Shown here piece after piece: positions 42,339 to 51,765 of a stretch of DNA of 64,000 nt. A program made the translations under genes and the position numbers. The stretch comes from Lacinutrix mariniflava (lineage in GTDB: Bacteria > Bacteroidota > Bacteroidia > Flavobacteriales > Flavobacteriaceae). The notes under the pieces were generated by a model. It did no database searches. It was not told the DNA's origin and was given only the letters and a program-made list of their open reading frames with translations. The stretch is taken from assembly GCF_001418015.1 (NCBI RefSeq), contig NZ_LIQG01000026.1:1-64000 (forward strand), given 5' to 3'. Every line of letters begins with the position of its first letter. The stretch's first letter is position 1.

Positions 42339-43607
42339 ATGCGCAACCTTTGGTTATATACTCTATTCTTTTGTACTGCATTAGCACTAAATGCGCAAAC
42401 ACCAGAAAAAGACACCGAAAAGCCTATAGATTCTATAAGTTCTAATATGCTATTAAAGCAAATTGGAAATGGATTCTTTCCTACTAAATTATGGAATTTC
42501 GATTTACGTTATCTTGTAAAATTCAATCAATATGAAGGATTTAGAACAGGATTAGGAGGCGTAACTAACGATAGTTTTTCAAAAAAATTCAGAATAGATT
42601 CCTATGGTGTCTACGGTTTTAGGGATCATAGATTTAAGTATAAACTTGGTGGTGGAATTCTTTTAAATGAACAAACAAAAAGCTGGCTTAACATCTCGTA
42701 CATCGACGATTTAATGGAAACCGGAAGTTCTAATTTCATGACAGATGGACGTACATTTTCATTTTTCGAACCACGTTTACTAAATATTAGTTTGTTTCAT
42801 AAACACATAACTTCTGCCATATCTCTAGAGCACGAAATAAACCCTAAGCTTATTACCGAAACAGAGGTGGCTATTAGTAACATTCGCCCAACATACGATT
42901 ATCAGTATGTTCTCGACAATACTCCTTTTGGTTCTTTTGAAACTACAATTGCTAAAATTGCAGTGCAATGGAACCCATTTGTAGAATATGAAACCAAAGA
43001 CGGCAAAACAGAAACTACTGTAGATGGTTATCCTAAATTTACAATGCAATACAGTAAGAGTTTTAGAAATGTTTTAAATGCCGATTTTAATTTTTCGAAG
43101 TTAGATTTTAGAGCCATACACAAAATTAATCATAATAAAGAATCGCACACTATAGGAACTTTATCTTTAGGTTTAGCCCATGGAGACACACCGCTTACGC
43201 ATTTATATCATGCTTACCCAAACAATATTAACAAAGAAACTATTTTAAACCGATTCTCCGTAGCTGGAATTAATAGTTTTGAAACTATGTTTTTTAACGA
43301 ATTCTTTTCAGATCGATTTGCAACTTTAGTAGTTAAACATTACATAAAACCATTTCATATTACTAGTTATTTCAACCCACAATTAGTATTAATTACACGC
43401 TATGCCGTTGGTAATATGAATAATATTTCTAGACACCAAAGCGTTAATTTTAGCACTCTAAAAAGCGGCTATACAGAATCTGGCTTAGAGATAAACAAAC
43501 TCTTATTAGGTTTTGGATTAAGCTTTACCTACCGATATGGTGCGTATCACCTCCCTAACGAGGAAGATAATCTTGCACTTAAATTCACTTTTAATATTAC
43601 ATTATAA
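42339..43607 (+). CDS. Outer-membrane beta-barrel protein resembling the DUF5686 barrel
   Basis: The 422-residue protein has a signal peptide (LWLYTLFFCTALALNAQ). The rest reads like the membrane barrel found in DUF5686-type Bacteroidota proteins: FFEPRLLNISLFHKH, the IRPTYDYQYV segment, DGYPKFTMQYSKSF, and a C-terminal strand ALKFTFNITL ending in an apolar residue. The usual N-terminal carboxypeptidase-like regulatory domain of that family is absent, so this is a shorter relative. It starts 3 bp after the TlpA-like gene. Function is unknown; the DUF5686 assignment rests on visual resemblance. Confidence 0.65.
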   Translation: MRNLWLYTLFFCTALALNAQTPEKDTEKPIDSISSNMLLKQIGNGFFPTKLWNFDLRYLVKFNQYEGFRTGLGGVTNDSFSKKFRIDSYGVYGFRDHRFKYKLGGGILLNEQTKSWLNISYIDDLMETGSSNFMTDGRTFSFFEPRLLNISLFHKHITSAISLEHEINPKLITETEVAISNIRPTYDYQYVLDNTPFGSFETTIAKIAVQWNPFVEYETKDGKTETTVDGYPKFTMQYSKSFRNVLNADFNFSKLDFRAIHKINHNKESHTIGTLSLGLAHGDTPLTHLYHAYPNNINKETILNRFSVAGINSFETMFFNEFFSDRFATLVVKHYIKPFHITSYFNPQLVLITRYAVGNMNNISRHQSVNFSTLKSGYTESGLEINKLLLGFGLSFTYRYGAYHLPNEEDNLALKFTFNITL

Positions 43608-43684
43608 TTACTACACCATTTCTGTTTTGAAATGCTATAAAATCTATAGGTTTTCCATACCTTTGATGCTTCTTTTAAAGCATC

Positions 43685-46099
43685 ATGGCTAAACAAAAAA
43701 AATCGAAATTTTGGGACATAGTGGCTAGGCTAATTTTACGTAATAAAATTGGTATACTTCTAGGCATTATAGTTATTACAATATTATTTAGTACACAATG
43801 GAAATACATGCGCTTCACCTACACAGAAGCGAATCTATTACCAGACGATCACGAAGTAAATATTGAATACAACAACTTCTTAGACATATTTGGAGAAGAA
43901 GGAAACCTAATTGTTTTAGGTGTTAAAGATTCTACTCTATTTACAGTTGAAAAACTAAACGCATGGAATGCGCTCTCAGATAGTTTTAGAACGGCAAACG
44001 AGATTGAAAGCGTTGTATCTATTAAAGATTTACAGAAGCTTGTAAAAAACACTGAAGAAGAGAAATTTGATTTAGAACCTTTTATTAAAGATTCTGTTAA
44101 AAGTCTAGCAGAAATAAAAGTACTCGAAGACGATCTTTTTAATAAATATCCTTTTTACGACAACTTCCTCTTTAATAAAAACACAAGAACAGTAAGAACT
44201 GCTATTTACCTAAAAAAAGAATTGGTAAATACCTCTGCTAGAAAAGATTTTGTTGTTGAAACTTTAATGAAAGAAGTAAAGGTTTTCGAGGACAAGTACA
44301 ATCTTGATGTTCGTATTTCAGGAATGCCTTACATAAGAACTTTAAATGCTCAAAATATTGTAGACGAAATCGGTCTTTTTGTTTTAGCTGCACTAGGAAT
44401 TACATCATTTATATTCTTTTTATTTTTCCGTTCTTTTCGCGCTACTTTTATTTCTCTAATTGTAGTTTGTATTGGTGTAATGTGGACCTTAGGAATACTT
44501 GGTCTTTTAAGATATGAAATCACAGTTTTAACGGCCTTAATTCCACCACTTATTATTGTAATTGGTATCCCTAATTGTATTTTCCTAATTAACAAATACC
44601 AACACGAAGTAAAATTACATGGTAATAAAGTAAAGTCACTTCAACGTGTTATTACAAAAGTTGGTAATGCCACATTAATGACGAATGTTACAACGGCTTC
44701 TGGATTTGCTACTTTTATTATTACAGAAAGTAAATTATTAAAAGAATTTGGTGTCGTAGCCTCACTAAGTATTTTAGCCATATTTATTTTGTGCTTGCTT
44801 ATTATTCCAATTTTATATACGTTTTTACCTTACCCAAAAGAACGCCATTTAGAACATTTAAACAAACGATGGATTGGTGGTTTTGTAGACTGGACTGTGC
44901 GTATGGTAAAAGAAAAACGTATCGCTATTTACAGCACTACTTTAGGTCTAATTATTGTTTGTATTATAGGTATTTATAAAATTAAAGTTTCAGGAAGCTT
45001 AATAGAAGACATGCCTAAGAATGCGGAATTCTTTAGTGATATTCGCTTTTTTGAAGAAGAATTCAATGGTATTATGCCAATGGAAATAATGGTGGATACT
45101 AAGCGTAAAAAAGGAGTCATGAAATCGACTACCCTAAAACGTATGAATCAATTGGAGGATTTAATTATTGAAACTCCAGAATTATCACGACCTATTTCCG
45201 TGGTTAGTTTAGTAAAATATTCTAAACAGGCATATTATAATGGTAACCCAAAATATTACCAACTCCCTACAAAACAAGAGGAAGCCTTCATATTACCTTA
45301 TGCTAAAAATTCAACTTCGGGAGAAGAAACAAATCTTTTAAACAACTTTGTAGATTCTACTGGACAGTATGCTCGAATAACGACGTTCATGAAAGATATT
45401 GGTACCGATAAAATGGAACGTATCGAAGAGAACCTTGTTACTAAAATAAACAATGTTTTTCCTAAAGAAAAATATAATGTTACTATAACCGGAAAAGCTT
45501 TAGTTTTTCAAAAAGGCACAAAATATCTTGTTAAAAATTTAGCACTTTCTCTGTCTTTAGCTGTTGTACTAATTTCGCTATTTATGGCTTATATGTTCCG
45601 CTCTTTTAGAATGATTATTGTTTCACTAATACCAAATCTATTACCACTAGTTGTAACAGCTGGATTAATGGGTTATTTAGGTGTCCCAATAAAACCATCC
45701 ACTATATTAGTCTTTAGTATTGCCTTTGGAATTTCAGTAGATGATACCATTCACTTTTTAGCAAAATATAGACAAGAATTACAAGCTAATAACTGGAAGA
45801 TAAAAAAATCTGTATACGCAGCTTTACGTGAAACTGGTGTAAGTATGTTCTATACTTCTATTGTTTTATTCTTTGGATTCTCAGTCTTTACAATTTCAAG
45901 TTTTGGAGGAACAGTTGCACTTGGTGCATTAGTTTCGGTAACATTGTTATTTGCAATGTTATCCAACTTATTATTATTACCCTCTTTACTACTATCTTTA
46001 GAGCGCAGTATTGCTAATAAAGAAACACTAAAAAAACCTACAATAAACATTATTCCAATTGATAATGAATCTGAGGAGAAACCTGAAGAATTGGAATAA
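43685..46099 (+). CDS. RND/MMPL family exporter (HAE3 type)
   Basis: The 804-residue inner-membrane protein has two halves, each with one helix, a large extracytoplasmic domain and a block of five helices, as in MMPL/HAE3 transporters. Helix blocks lie around residues 225-370 and 620-780. Conserved features include ALIPPLIIVIGIPNCIFLINKY in the first half and FSIAFGISVDDTIHFLAKY in the second, with the paired Asp residues of RND helix 4 that carry protons. HAE3 members move lipids, hopanoids or other hydrophobic molecules; the cargo here is not evident. It lies 77 bp after the barrel gene and 45 bp before asnS. Confidence 0.9.
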   Translation: MAKQKKSKFWDIVARLILRNKIGILLGIIVITILFSTQWKYMRFTYTEANLLPDDHEVNIEYNNFLDIFGEEGNLIVLGVKDSTLFTVEKLNAWNALSDSFRTANEIESVVSIKDLQKLVKNTEEEKFDLEPFIKDSVKSLAEIKVLEDDLFNKYPFYDNFLFNKNTRTVRTAIYLKKELVNTSARKDFVVETLMKEVKVFEDKYNLDVRISGMPYIRTLNAQNIVDEIGLFVLAALGITSFIFFLFFRSFRATFISLIVVCIGVMWTLGILGLLRYEITVLTALIPPLIIVIGIPNCIFLINKYQHEVKLHGNKVKSLQRVITKVGNATLMTNVTTASGFATFIITESKLLKEFGVVASLSILAIFILCLLIIPILYTFLPYPKERHLEHLNKRWIGGFVDWTVRMVKEKRIAIYSTTLGLIIVCIIGIYKIKVSGSLIEDMPKNAEFFSDIRFFEEEFNGIMPMEIMVDTKRKKGVMKSTTLKRMNQLEDLIIETPELSRPISVVSLVKYSKQAYYNGNPKYYQLPTKQEEAFILPYAKNSTSGEETNLLNNFVDSTGQYARITTFMKDIGTDKMERIEENLVTKINNVFPKEKYNVTITGKALVFQKGTKYLVKNLALSLSLAVVLISLFMAYMFRSFRMIIVSLIPNLLPLVVTAGLMGYLGVPIKPSTILVFSIAFGISVDDTIHFLAKYRQELQANNWKIKKSVYAALRETGVSMFYTSIVLFFGFSVFTISSFGGTVALGALVSVTLLFAMLSNLLLLPSLLLSLERSIANKETLKKPTINIIPIDNESEEKPEELE

Positions 46100-46117
46100 T
46101 AAAACGACGTAAAAATT

Positions 46118-46125
46118 TATATTTG
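46118..46125 (+). promoter_or_regulatory. Promoter -7 box for asnS
   Basis: TATATTTG followed by C matches the consensus, 19 bp before the asnS ATG. The nearest upstream TTG is 24 bp away, longer than usual. Confidence 0.5.
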
Positions 46126-46144
46126 CTATCTAATAAATACAAAA

Positions 46145-47575
46145 ATGACAAGATTAACAATTGCACAGTTATTAAAAGAAACAAAACTACAGGAAGTAGA
46201 AGCAAAAGGTTGGGTTCGTACCTTTAGAGCTAAAAGATTTATCGCTTTAAATGATGGTTCTACACTTAATAATATTCAATGTGTTGTTGATTTCGAGAAT
46301 ACAGATGAAGACACTTTAAAACGAATTACAACTGGTGCTGCTGTTCATATTAAAGGAGAACTAGTAGAAAGCCAAGGTAAAGGACAAAGTGTTGAAATAG
46401 TTGTCTCTTCAATTGAAATTTTAGGAGATAGCGATCCAGAAACATACCCTATTCAACCTAAAAAACACTCGTTTGAGTTTTTAAGAGAGAATGCACATTT
46501 ACGTACACGTACAAATACTTTTAGTGCTGTTATGCGCTTACGTTCGGCATTATCTTTTGCAGTTCACAAATACTTTAACGAGAATGGCTTTAACTATATG
46601 CATACTCCAATTATTACAGGAAGTGATGCTGAAGGTGCAGGAGAAATGTTTCGTGTAAGTACTTTAGATCAAAAAAATCCACCATTAACAGAAGATGGAG
46701 CAATAGACCACTCTAAAAACTTTTTTGGAAAAGACACAAATCTTACGGTTTCTGGACAATTAGAGGCAGAAACTTACGCTATGTCTCTTGGTAAAGTTTA
46801 TACTTTCGGACCTACATTTAGAGCTGAAAACTCTAATACTTCTCGTCATTTATCAGAATTTTGGATGATTGAACCAGAAGTTGCGTTCATGGATTTAGCG
46901 GGAAACATGGACTTAGCTGAAGATTTTATGAAATCTGTTATCACTTATGTTTTAGAGCATAATAAAGAGGATTTAGAGTTTTTAGATCAACGTCTATTTG
47001 ATGAAGAAAAAACAAAACCGCAAGCTGAACGTAGTGATTTACGCTTAATTGAAAAGTTAAAATTTGTAACCGATAATAACTTTAAACGTGTTAGCTATAC
47101 AGAAGCTATAGATATTCTTAAAAATTCTAAGCCCAATAAAAAGAAAAAATTCAATTATATAATTGAAGAATGGGGAGCCGACTTACAGTCTGAACATGAG
47201 CGTTTCCTTGTAGAGAAACACTTTAAATGTCCAGTAATTTTATTTGATTACCCAGCAAACATAAAAGCCTTTTACATGCGTTTAAACGAAGACGGTAAAA
47301 CAGTTCGCGCTATGGACATCCTTTTCCCAGGTATTGGTGAGATGGTTGGAGGCTCGCAACGTGAAGAGCGTTTAGATGTATTAAAAGAAAAAATGGCTGT
47401 TTTAGATATTTCTGAAGAAGAATTATGGTGGTACCTAGATTTACGTAAATATGGAACTGCTGTACATTCAGGATTTGGTTTAGGTTTCGAACGTTTGGTG
47501 ATGTTTGCAACTGGAATGGGCAACATTAGAGACGTAATACCTTACCCTAGAACACCTCAAAATGCTGAATTTTAA
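46145..47575 (+). CDS. asnS: Asparaginyl-tRNA synthetase
   Basis: This class II aminoacyl-tRNA synthetase charges tRNA-Asn. The 476-residue protein has an N-terminal OB-fold anticodon-binding domain (VEAKGWVRTFRAKRFIALNDGS). The catalytic core has motif 1 near FNYMHTPIITGSDAEGAGEMF, SGQLEAETYA, motif 2 FGPTFRAENSNTSRHLSEFWM and motif 3 GFGLGFERLVMF. Since AsnRS is direct, the organism need not make Asn-tRNA by amidation. It is followed by a terminator that overlaps the region before rpoN. Confidence 0.98.
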   Translation: MTRLTIAQLLKETKLQEVEAKGWVRTFRAKRFIALNDGSTLNNIQCVVDFENTDEDTLKRITTGAAVHIKGELVESQGKGQSVEIVVSSIEILGDSDPETYPIQPKKHSFEFLRENAHLRTRTNTFSAVMRLRSALSFAVHKYFNENGFNYMHTPIITGSDAEGAGEMFRVSTLDQKNPPLTEDGAIDHSKNFFGKDTNLTVSGQLEAETYAMSLGKVYTFGPTFRAENSNTSRHLSEFWMIEPEVAFMDLAGNMDLAEDFMKSVITYVLEHNKEDLEFLDQRLFDEEKTKPQAERSDLRLIEKLKFVTDNNFKRVSYTEAIDILKNSKPNKKKKFNYIIEEWGADLQSEHERFLVEKHFKCPVILFDYPANIKAFYMRLNEDGKTVRAMDILFPGIGEMVGGSQREERLDVLKEKMAVLDISEEELWWYLDLRKYGTAVHSGFGLGFERLVMFATGMGNIRDVIPYPRTPQNAEF

Positions 47576-47603
47576 AAAGCATACAACATAAATAAATATT
47601 AAA

Positions 47604-47640
47604 ACAATCTACGAATATCCATAATGTAGATTGTTTTTTT
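47604..47640 (+). terminator. Terminator of asnS
   Basis: ACAATCTAC (47604-47612) / GTAGATTGT (47626-47634) with a 13-nt loop, then a long T-run. The rpoN start lies 36 bp after its end. Confidence 0.85.
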
Positions 47641-47669
47641 TATTTTTATACATATTCCTAATCAATATT

Positions 47670-49127
47670 ATGCTTAAACAATATTTACAGTTCAAATTAT
47701 CGCAGAAATTGTCTCCGCAACAAATTCAATTAATGAAATTGATACAGTTGCCTACACAAGCTTTTGAGCAGCGTTTAAAGCAAGAATTGGAAGAAAATCC
47801 TGCTTTAGATACTGGTAAAGAAGAAAAAGAAGACGAGTATGAAGACATGGATAATACTCAAGATGACTTCGAGGACAGCGAAACTATTGAAGCTGATGAT
47901 ATAAATATTGACGACTATCTAAGTGATGATGAAATTCCTGATTACAGAACAAGCGTAAATAACTACAGCGCAGATGATGACGAAAAAAGTATTCCTTATG
48001 CTTCTGGAACTTCTTTTACCCAACATTTAAAAACACAATTAAATACGTATCGCTTAAGCGATGAAGAACGTGATATCGCAGAATTTTTAGTAGGAAGTGT
48101 TGATGAAAGCGGTTACATACGTCGTGAATTAAGCGATATTATGGACGATTTAGCCTTCACGCAAAATGTATACACAACCGAGGATAAAATTGAATACGTA
48201 CTTAAAATAGTGCATCAATTAGATCCTGCTGGTGTTGGTGCTCGTAATTTACAAGAATGTTTAAGTATTCAACTTAAAAGAAAGGAACAAGTTCCAGATG
48301 TTGCACTAGCAGCAGATATTATAAATAACGCATTCGAGCAATTCACTAAAAAGCATTACAAAAAGTTAATGTCTAAATTCGACATCACAGAGGTTCAACT
48401 TAAAGATGCTGTTCATGAAATAGAACGTTTAAATCCTAAACCGGGAGGAAGTTATTCTGGAAATACCAGAATGATAGAACATGTTATCCCTGATTTTGCT
48501 ATAAAAATTGTTAATAGCGAGTTAGAGTTGACGTTAAATGGTAGAAATGCTCCAGAACTACATGTATCTCGCGAGTATAATAATATGCTTAAAGGCTATA
48601 AAGAATCGAAAGAGAAATCTAAGTCACAAAAAGATGCCGTTATGTTTATCAAGCAGAAACTTGATGCTGCAAAATGGTTTATCGAGGCTATAAAACAGCG
48701 TCAGCAAACTTTATTCGTAACTATGAGTTCTATTATGCATTACCAAAAAGAATACTTCTTAACAGGTGATGAGCGCAATTTAAGACCTATGATCTTAAAA
48801 GACATTGCAGACGAAATTGAAATGGATGTTTCTACTGTATCACGTGTTGCTAATAGTAAATATGTAGATACGCCTTATGGCACAAAATTGATTAAAGAAT
48901 TCTTTTCTGAATCTATGACTAATGACCAAGGAGAAGAAGTTTCAACTAGAGAAATTAAGAAAATTTTAGAAACAGTAATAGAAGAAGAAAACAAAAAGAA
49001 ACCTTTTACAGATGAAGCTTTAGCTAAAATTTTAAAAGAAAAAGGCTATCCAATTGCAAGAAGAACGGTTGCTAAATATCGTGAACAATTAGATATTTCT
49101 GTTGCACGACTACGAAAGGAATTATAA
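47670..49127 (+). CDS. rpoN: RNA polymerase sigma-54 factor
   Basis: RpoN directs polymerase to -24/-12 promoters and needs AAA+ activators. I start it at the ATG at 47670 (MLKQYLQFKLSQKLSPQQIQ, 485 residues). An in-frame start at 47631 lies within the asnS terminator and adds an untypical hydrophobic stretch. Region I is the Gln/Leu-rich SPQQIQLMKLIQLPTQAFEQ. Region II is acidic (about 50-110). Region III holds the core-binding and HTH parts (KDIADEIEMDVSTVSRVANSKY). The RpoN box is intact as ARRTVAKYRE near the C-terminus. It is followed after 24 bp by a membrane protein gene. Confidence 0.97.
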   Translation: MLKQYLQFKLSQKLSPQQIQLMKLIQLPTQAFEQRLKQELEENPALDTGKEEKEDEYEDMDNTQDDFEDSETIEADDINIDDYLSDDEIPDYRTSVNNYSADDDEKSIPYASGTSFTQHLKTQLNTYRLSDEERDIAEFLVGSVDESGYIRRELSDIMDDLAFTQNVYTTEDKIEYVLKIVHQLDPAGVGARNLQECLSIQLKRKEQVPDVALAADIINNAFEQFTKKHYKKLMSKFDITEVQLKDAVHEIERLNPKPGGSYSGNTRMIEHVIPDFAIKIVNSELELTLNGRNAPELHVSREYNNMLKGYKESKEKSKSQKDAVMFIKQKLDAAKWFIEAIKQRQQTLFVTMSSIMHYQKEYFLTGDERNLRPMILKDIADEIEMDVSTVSRVANSKYVDTPYGTKLIKEFFSESMTNDQGEEVSTREIKKILETVIEEENKKKPFTDEALAKILKEKGYPIARRTVAKYREQLDISVARLRKEL

Positions 49128-49151
49128 GGTTAACCTACACAATACTAAATA

Positions 49152-49757
49152 ATGAATTGGTTACTAAAAAGTATTTCCTTCGTGTTTCATCCTATTATAA
49201 TGCCTCTCTTAGGTGTTATTTTCTATTTTTCAAAATCACCTAGATTTATTCCTAGAGACGTTATTGAAGCCAAAATTATTTCTCTCACCATACTTACAAT
49301 CATACTTCCTATACTACTGTATTTCTTATTAAAAACGATAGGAAAAACGAAATCTATATACCTTAAAACCACTAAAGAACGTATTATTCCTTTATTGTTA
49401 AATATTATTATTTGTATTTTAATAGTAATACGTGTGCTACCTTCAAATCAAATAATAGAATTATACTTTTTTTTTATTGGAATATTAATTTCAAATATTG
49501 TTTGTTTAGTATTGGCCATGCTAAAGTTTAAAGCCAGTATACATATGATTGCCATTGCCGGAATAATAATGTTTGCTCTTAGTATCTCTCTTCATTTCGG
49601 AAAAAACTTAAATGGTTCTTTAGCGTTGCTTTTCTTAATTGCAGGTGCAATTGCAACATCTAGATTACACTTGAAGGCACATACCAATGTCGAGTTAATT
49701 TTTGGGTTTTGTATTGGCCTATTTCCTCAGCTATTAGTATTAAGCTATTGGCTATAA
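49152..49757 (+). CDS. PAP2-like integral membrane protein
   Basis: The 201-residue protein has six hydrophobic segments. Two short polar stretches resemble PAP2-type phosphatase motifs: KFKASIHMIAIAG (second motif, with His) and SRLHLKAHTNVELIFGFCIG (third motif, S-R-x5-H-x4). The first motif is weak: KTTKERIIPLL. It might be a lipid phosphate phosphatase of a divergent type or a non-catalytic relative. It is probably co-transcribed with rpoN (24-bp gap). Its last six bases overlap the convergent outer-membrane protein gene. Confidence 0.65.
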   Translation: MNWLLKSISFVFHPIIMPLLGVIFYFSKSPRFIPRDVIEAKIISLTILTIILPILLYFLLKTIGKTKSIYLKTTKERIIPLLLNIIICILIVIRVLPSNQIIELYFFFIGILISNIVCLVLAMLKFKASIHMIAIAGIIMFALSISLHFGKNLNGSLALLFLIAGAIATSRLHLKAHTNVELIFGFCIGLFPQLLVLSYWL

Positions 49758-50456
49758 AATATAAAACATAAGACCAATTTTAATAGCATTAGCATCGATT
49801 ACCTCTCCATTTATTTTTGATGAACTATTAAAAATAGGATTTAAAGCATAATACAAATAGAAATTCCACGTATTATATCCTGCTCCCAAAGTTAAGCCGT
49901 ATTGCAACTTGTTGATGGTATCAATATTCTTAAGATTAATGCTTTCTGGAGCGCCTTCAAACTTAGAGCTATTAGCTAATACATAACCTAATTTAAATCC
50001 TGAATAAATACGCCAAAACTTGTAATCCACGGCTGTAGATGTTCTCCATCTAAATTCGATAGGCATTTCTACGACATAAGTTGTAAATTTATTTTTAGAG
50101 ACACTAATTTCAGTCTCATCTATAATTTCAAATAAAGCATCTCCTTTAGAATCCTCTGTAATTAATATATTTTGATTAAAAGAGTTTAACGATAAACCTA
50201 AACCCACACCAATAGCCTTATTACGCTTTTTATTAATCGGCATGTCTTTAGTATAACCAAAGTGAAAACCACCAGAAAACCCGCTCTGTGATAAGCCACT
50301 AGGCTTTTTACCAATAAGATTATACGTAAGACCAAAATAAAACTGATCTTCTTTATATAACGAATCTACTTCTTCAACACCTATACTTAATTCTTCTTGT
50401 GCGAATGAATAGGATGTAAAAAAACAAAGGCAAAAGAATAGTACTATCGATTTCAT
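49752..50456 (-). CDS. Predicted outer-membrane beta-barrel protein
   Basis: The 234-residue protein begins with a Sec signal (KSIVLFFCLCFFTSYSFAQ; cleavage after FAQ region). The mature protein has repeated amphipathic strands (YFGLTYNLIG, GFSGGFHFGYT, AIGVGLGLSL, YGLTLGAGYNTWNFYLYYAL) and a C-terminal strand ending in FYIL. This is the usual layout of small porin-like or PorT-type barrels in Bacteroidota. Function is unknown. It follows the ExbBD operon on the same strand but is separated from it by 176 bp including a terminator. Confidence 0.75.
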   Translation of the reverse strand: MKSIVLFFCLCFFTSYSFAQEELSIGVEEVDSLYKEDQFYFGLTYNLIGKKPSGLSQSGFSGGFHFGYTKDMPINKKRNKAIGVGLGLSLNSFNQNILITEDSKGDALFEIIDETEISVSKNKFTTYVVEMPIEFRWRTSTAVDYKFWRIYSGFKLGYVLANSSKFEGAPESINLKNIDTINKLQYGLTLGAGYNTWNFYLYYALNPIFNSSSKINGEVIDANAIKIGLMFYIL

Positions 50457-50577
50457 GTAAATATATTTAGCGTTGTTTTATAACCGCTCGATTTTGAACA
50501 TTTCTGTATCCAAATAAATCATTAAAACTCTCATTCCATGACTACAAGATAATAAAACAGGAAGGTTTAAAACAAAT

Positions 50578-50610
50578 AAAAGGCGTTTTGAAATTTCAAA
50601 ACGCCTTTTT
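50578..50610 (-). terminator. Perfect palindromic terminator after the exbD genes
   Basis: AAAAGGCGTTTTGAAA (50578-50593) and TTTCAAAACGCCTTTT (50594-50609) form a 16-bp perfect palindrome with A/T-rich flanks. It ends the ExbB-ExbD operon and is symmetric enough to act in both directions. Confidence 0.85.
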
Positions 50611-50632
50611 ATAAAATTAAGAATGTGTGCTA

Positions 50633-51109
50633 CTAATTATCAAGTGCATCACCTTTTTTGGTAGTATAATTAATTTTAAGCGCATTAGTTTTACGTAATT
50701 CTTGCTTAACATCTGTTAAAACTCCCATTTTTGCGTCTTTATCAACCTTTAGAGAAACCGTTAGTGTTGGAACCAACTCTTCTGCTAAAGCAGCACGTTC
50801 AGCAGCAATAAATGCTTGAACTTGCTCTACACTCTGCAACTTATCGTTTAATTGTATTCTATCCTCTGTACCATAAGTATCGATATAGTTAGCACTTGGC
50901 TTTCCAATATAGATATAACTTATAGGCTTCTTTTTATCCAATTTCTCAATTTGGTTTGCTTTAGGTAATTTATTTTGGATTATTAGATTATCCTCTTTAA
51001 TTACTGTGGCTACCATAAAGAAAAACAGAAGCATAAATACAATGTCTGGTAAAGATGCTGTAGAAATTGGAGGTAAACCTCCATCTTTTTTCTTTTTAAA
51101 TTTAGACAT
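50633..51109 (-). CDS. ExbD-like biopolymer transport protein (second copy)
   Basis: This 158-residue protein has a short cytoplasmic N-terminus, one membrane helix with the conserved Asp (STASLPDIVFMLLFFFMVATV), and a periplasmic domain. ExbD, with ExbB, turns the proton gradient into energy for TonB-dependent outer-membrane transport; the helix Asp is the proton carrier. The periplasmic part is longer than in the minimal E. coli protein. It is the last gene of a four-gene operon, 18 bp after the first exbD. Two different ExbD paralogues in one operon are usual in Bacteroidota. Confidence 0.93.
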   Translation of the reverse strand: MSKFKKKKDGGLPPISTASLPDIVFMLLFFFMVATVIKEDNLIIQNKLPKANQIEKLDKKKPISYIYIGKPSANYIDTYGTEDRIQLNDKLQSVEQVQAFIAAERAALAEELVPTLTVSLKVDKDAKMGVLTDVKQELRKTNALKINYTTKKGDALDN

Positions 51110-51127
51110 AGTTTATATGTTAACTTG

Positions 51128-51763
51128 TTAGTTTCTTTTTGTTTCTGCTTCAGAGAACTTTTGAGGTACAATTTCCTTAATTGTTTCTAACTTCTCTTTC
51201 AAACTCTCACGCACTTTAAGCTCTGTTGAAGGATCCTGATACATTTCTGTAGCTTGAACAAAATTCATTTCAGAACTAGGATAATCCTTTTTAAACTCAC
51301 GATTTCTAATAACATTATATGCTGCTAAAATTTCATTTTGTACAGCGATGTAAGTTTTATAATCCGTTAGTCTATCATTTGCTAAAGAAATAACTGCTTT
51401 TTGAAAGTTATCAGATGATTCTGGATTCTTTTCTCCTTTACATCTTTTACAAACATCTTTATCTTTTCCTCCTCCATTATCAAGAAATTTTACCGCTTGA
51501 TCTTTTAATTCGTTCAATGGAACAATTTCCGAATCTCCTCCAGAAGTTAATAAGATTTCGTTTTTACTATTTAAAGTTAAAGCGAAAATATTCTTTTCTT
51601 TAATAATAACAGGTACATCTGTTGGTGGCTCCCATGGTGGTAACTTTCTACTTAAACCAGAATCTGTTGCGATATCTGTTGTTACTAGAAAGAAAATAAG
51701 TAATAAGAAGGCAATGTCAGCCATAGAGCCTGCATTAACTTCTGGTGCTGATCTTTTTGCCAT
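51128..51763 (-). CDS. ExbD-like biopolymer transport protein (first copy, extended)
   Basis: The 211-residue protein begins APEVNAGSMADIAFLLLIFFLVTTD, the ExbD transmembrane segment with the proton-relay Asp16. The first part of the periplasmic domain follows the normal pattern. A second half then carries a CKRC pair (near residue 100) and a helical region with ENEILAAY-like heptads, which the second ExbD copy lacks. The CxxC could form a disulfide or bind metal in the periplasm. It sits 2 bp after the 157-residue membrane protein gene. Confidence 0.92.
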   Translation of the reverse strand: MAKRSAPEVNAGSMADIAFLLLIFFLVTTDIATDSGLSRKLPPWEPPTDVPVIIKEKNIFALTLNSKNEILLTSGGDSEIVPLNELKDQAVKFLDNGGGKDKDVCKRCKGEKNPESSDNFQKAVISLANDRLTDYKTYIAVQNEILAAYNVIRNREFKKDYPSSEMNFVQATEMYQDPSTELKVRESLKEKLETIKEIVPQKFSEAETKRN

Positions 51764-51765
51764 AA

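Noticed and set aside
47631-47669. Longer rpoN start at 47631
   Set aside because: The extra codons lie within the right arm and T-run of the asnS terminator and give an untypical hydrophobic N-terminus.
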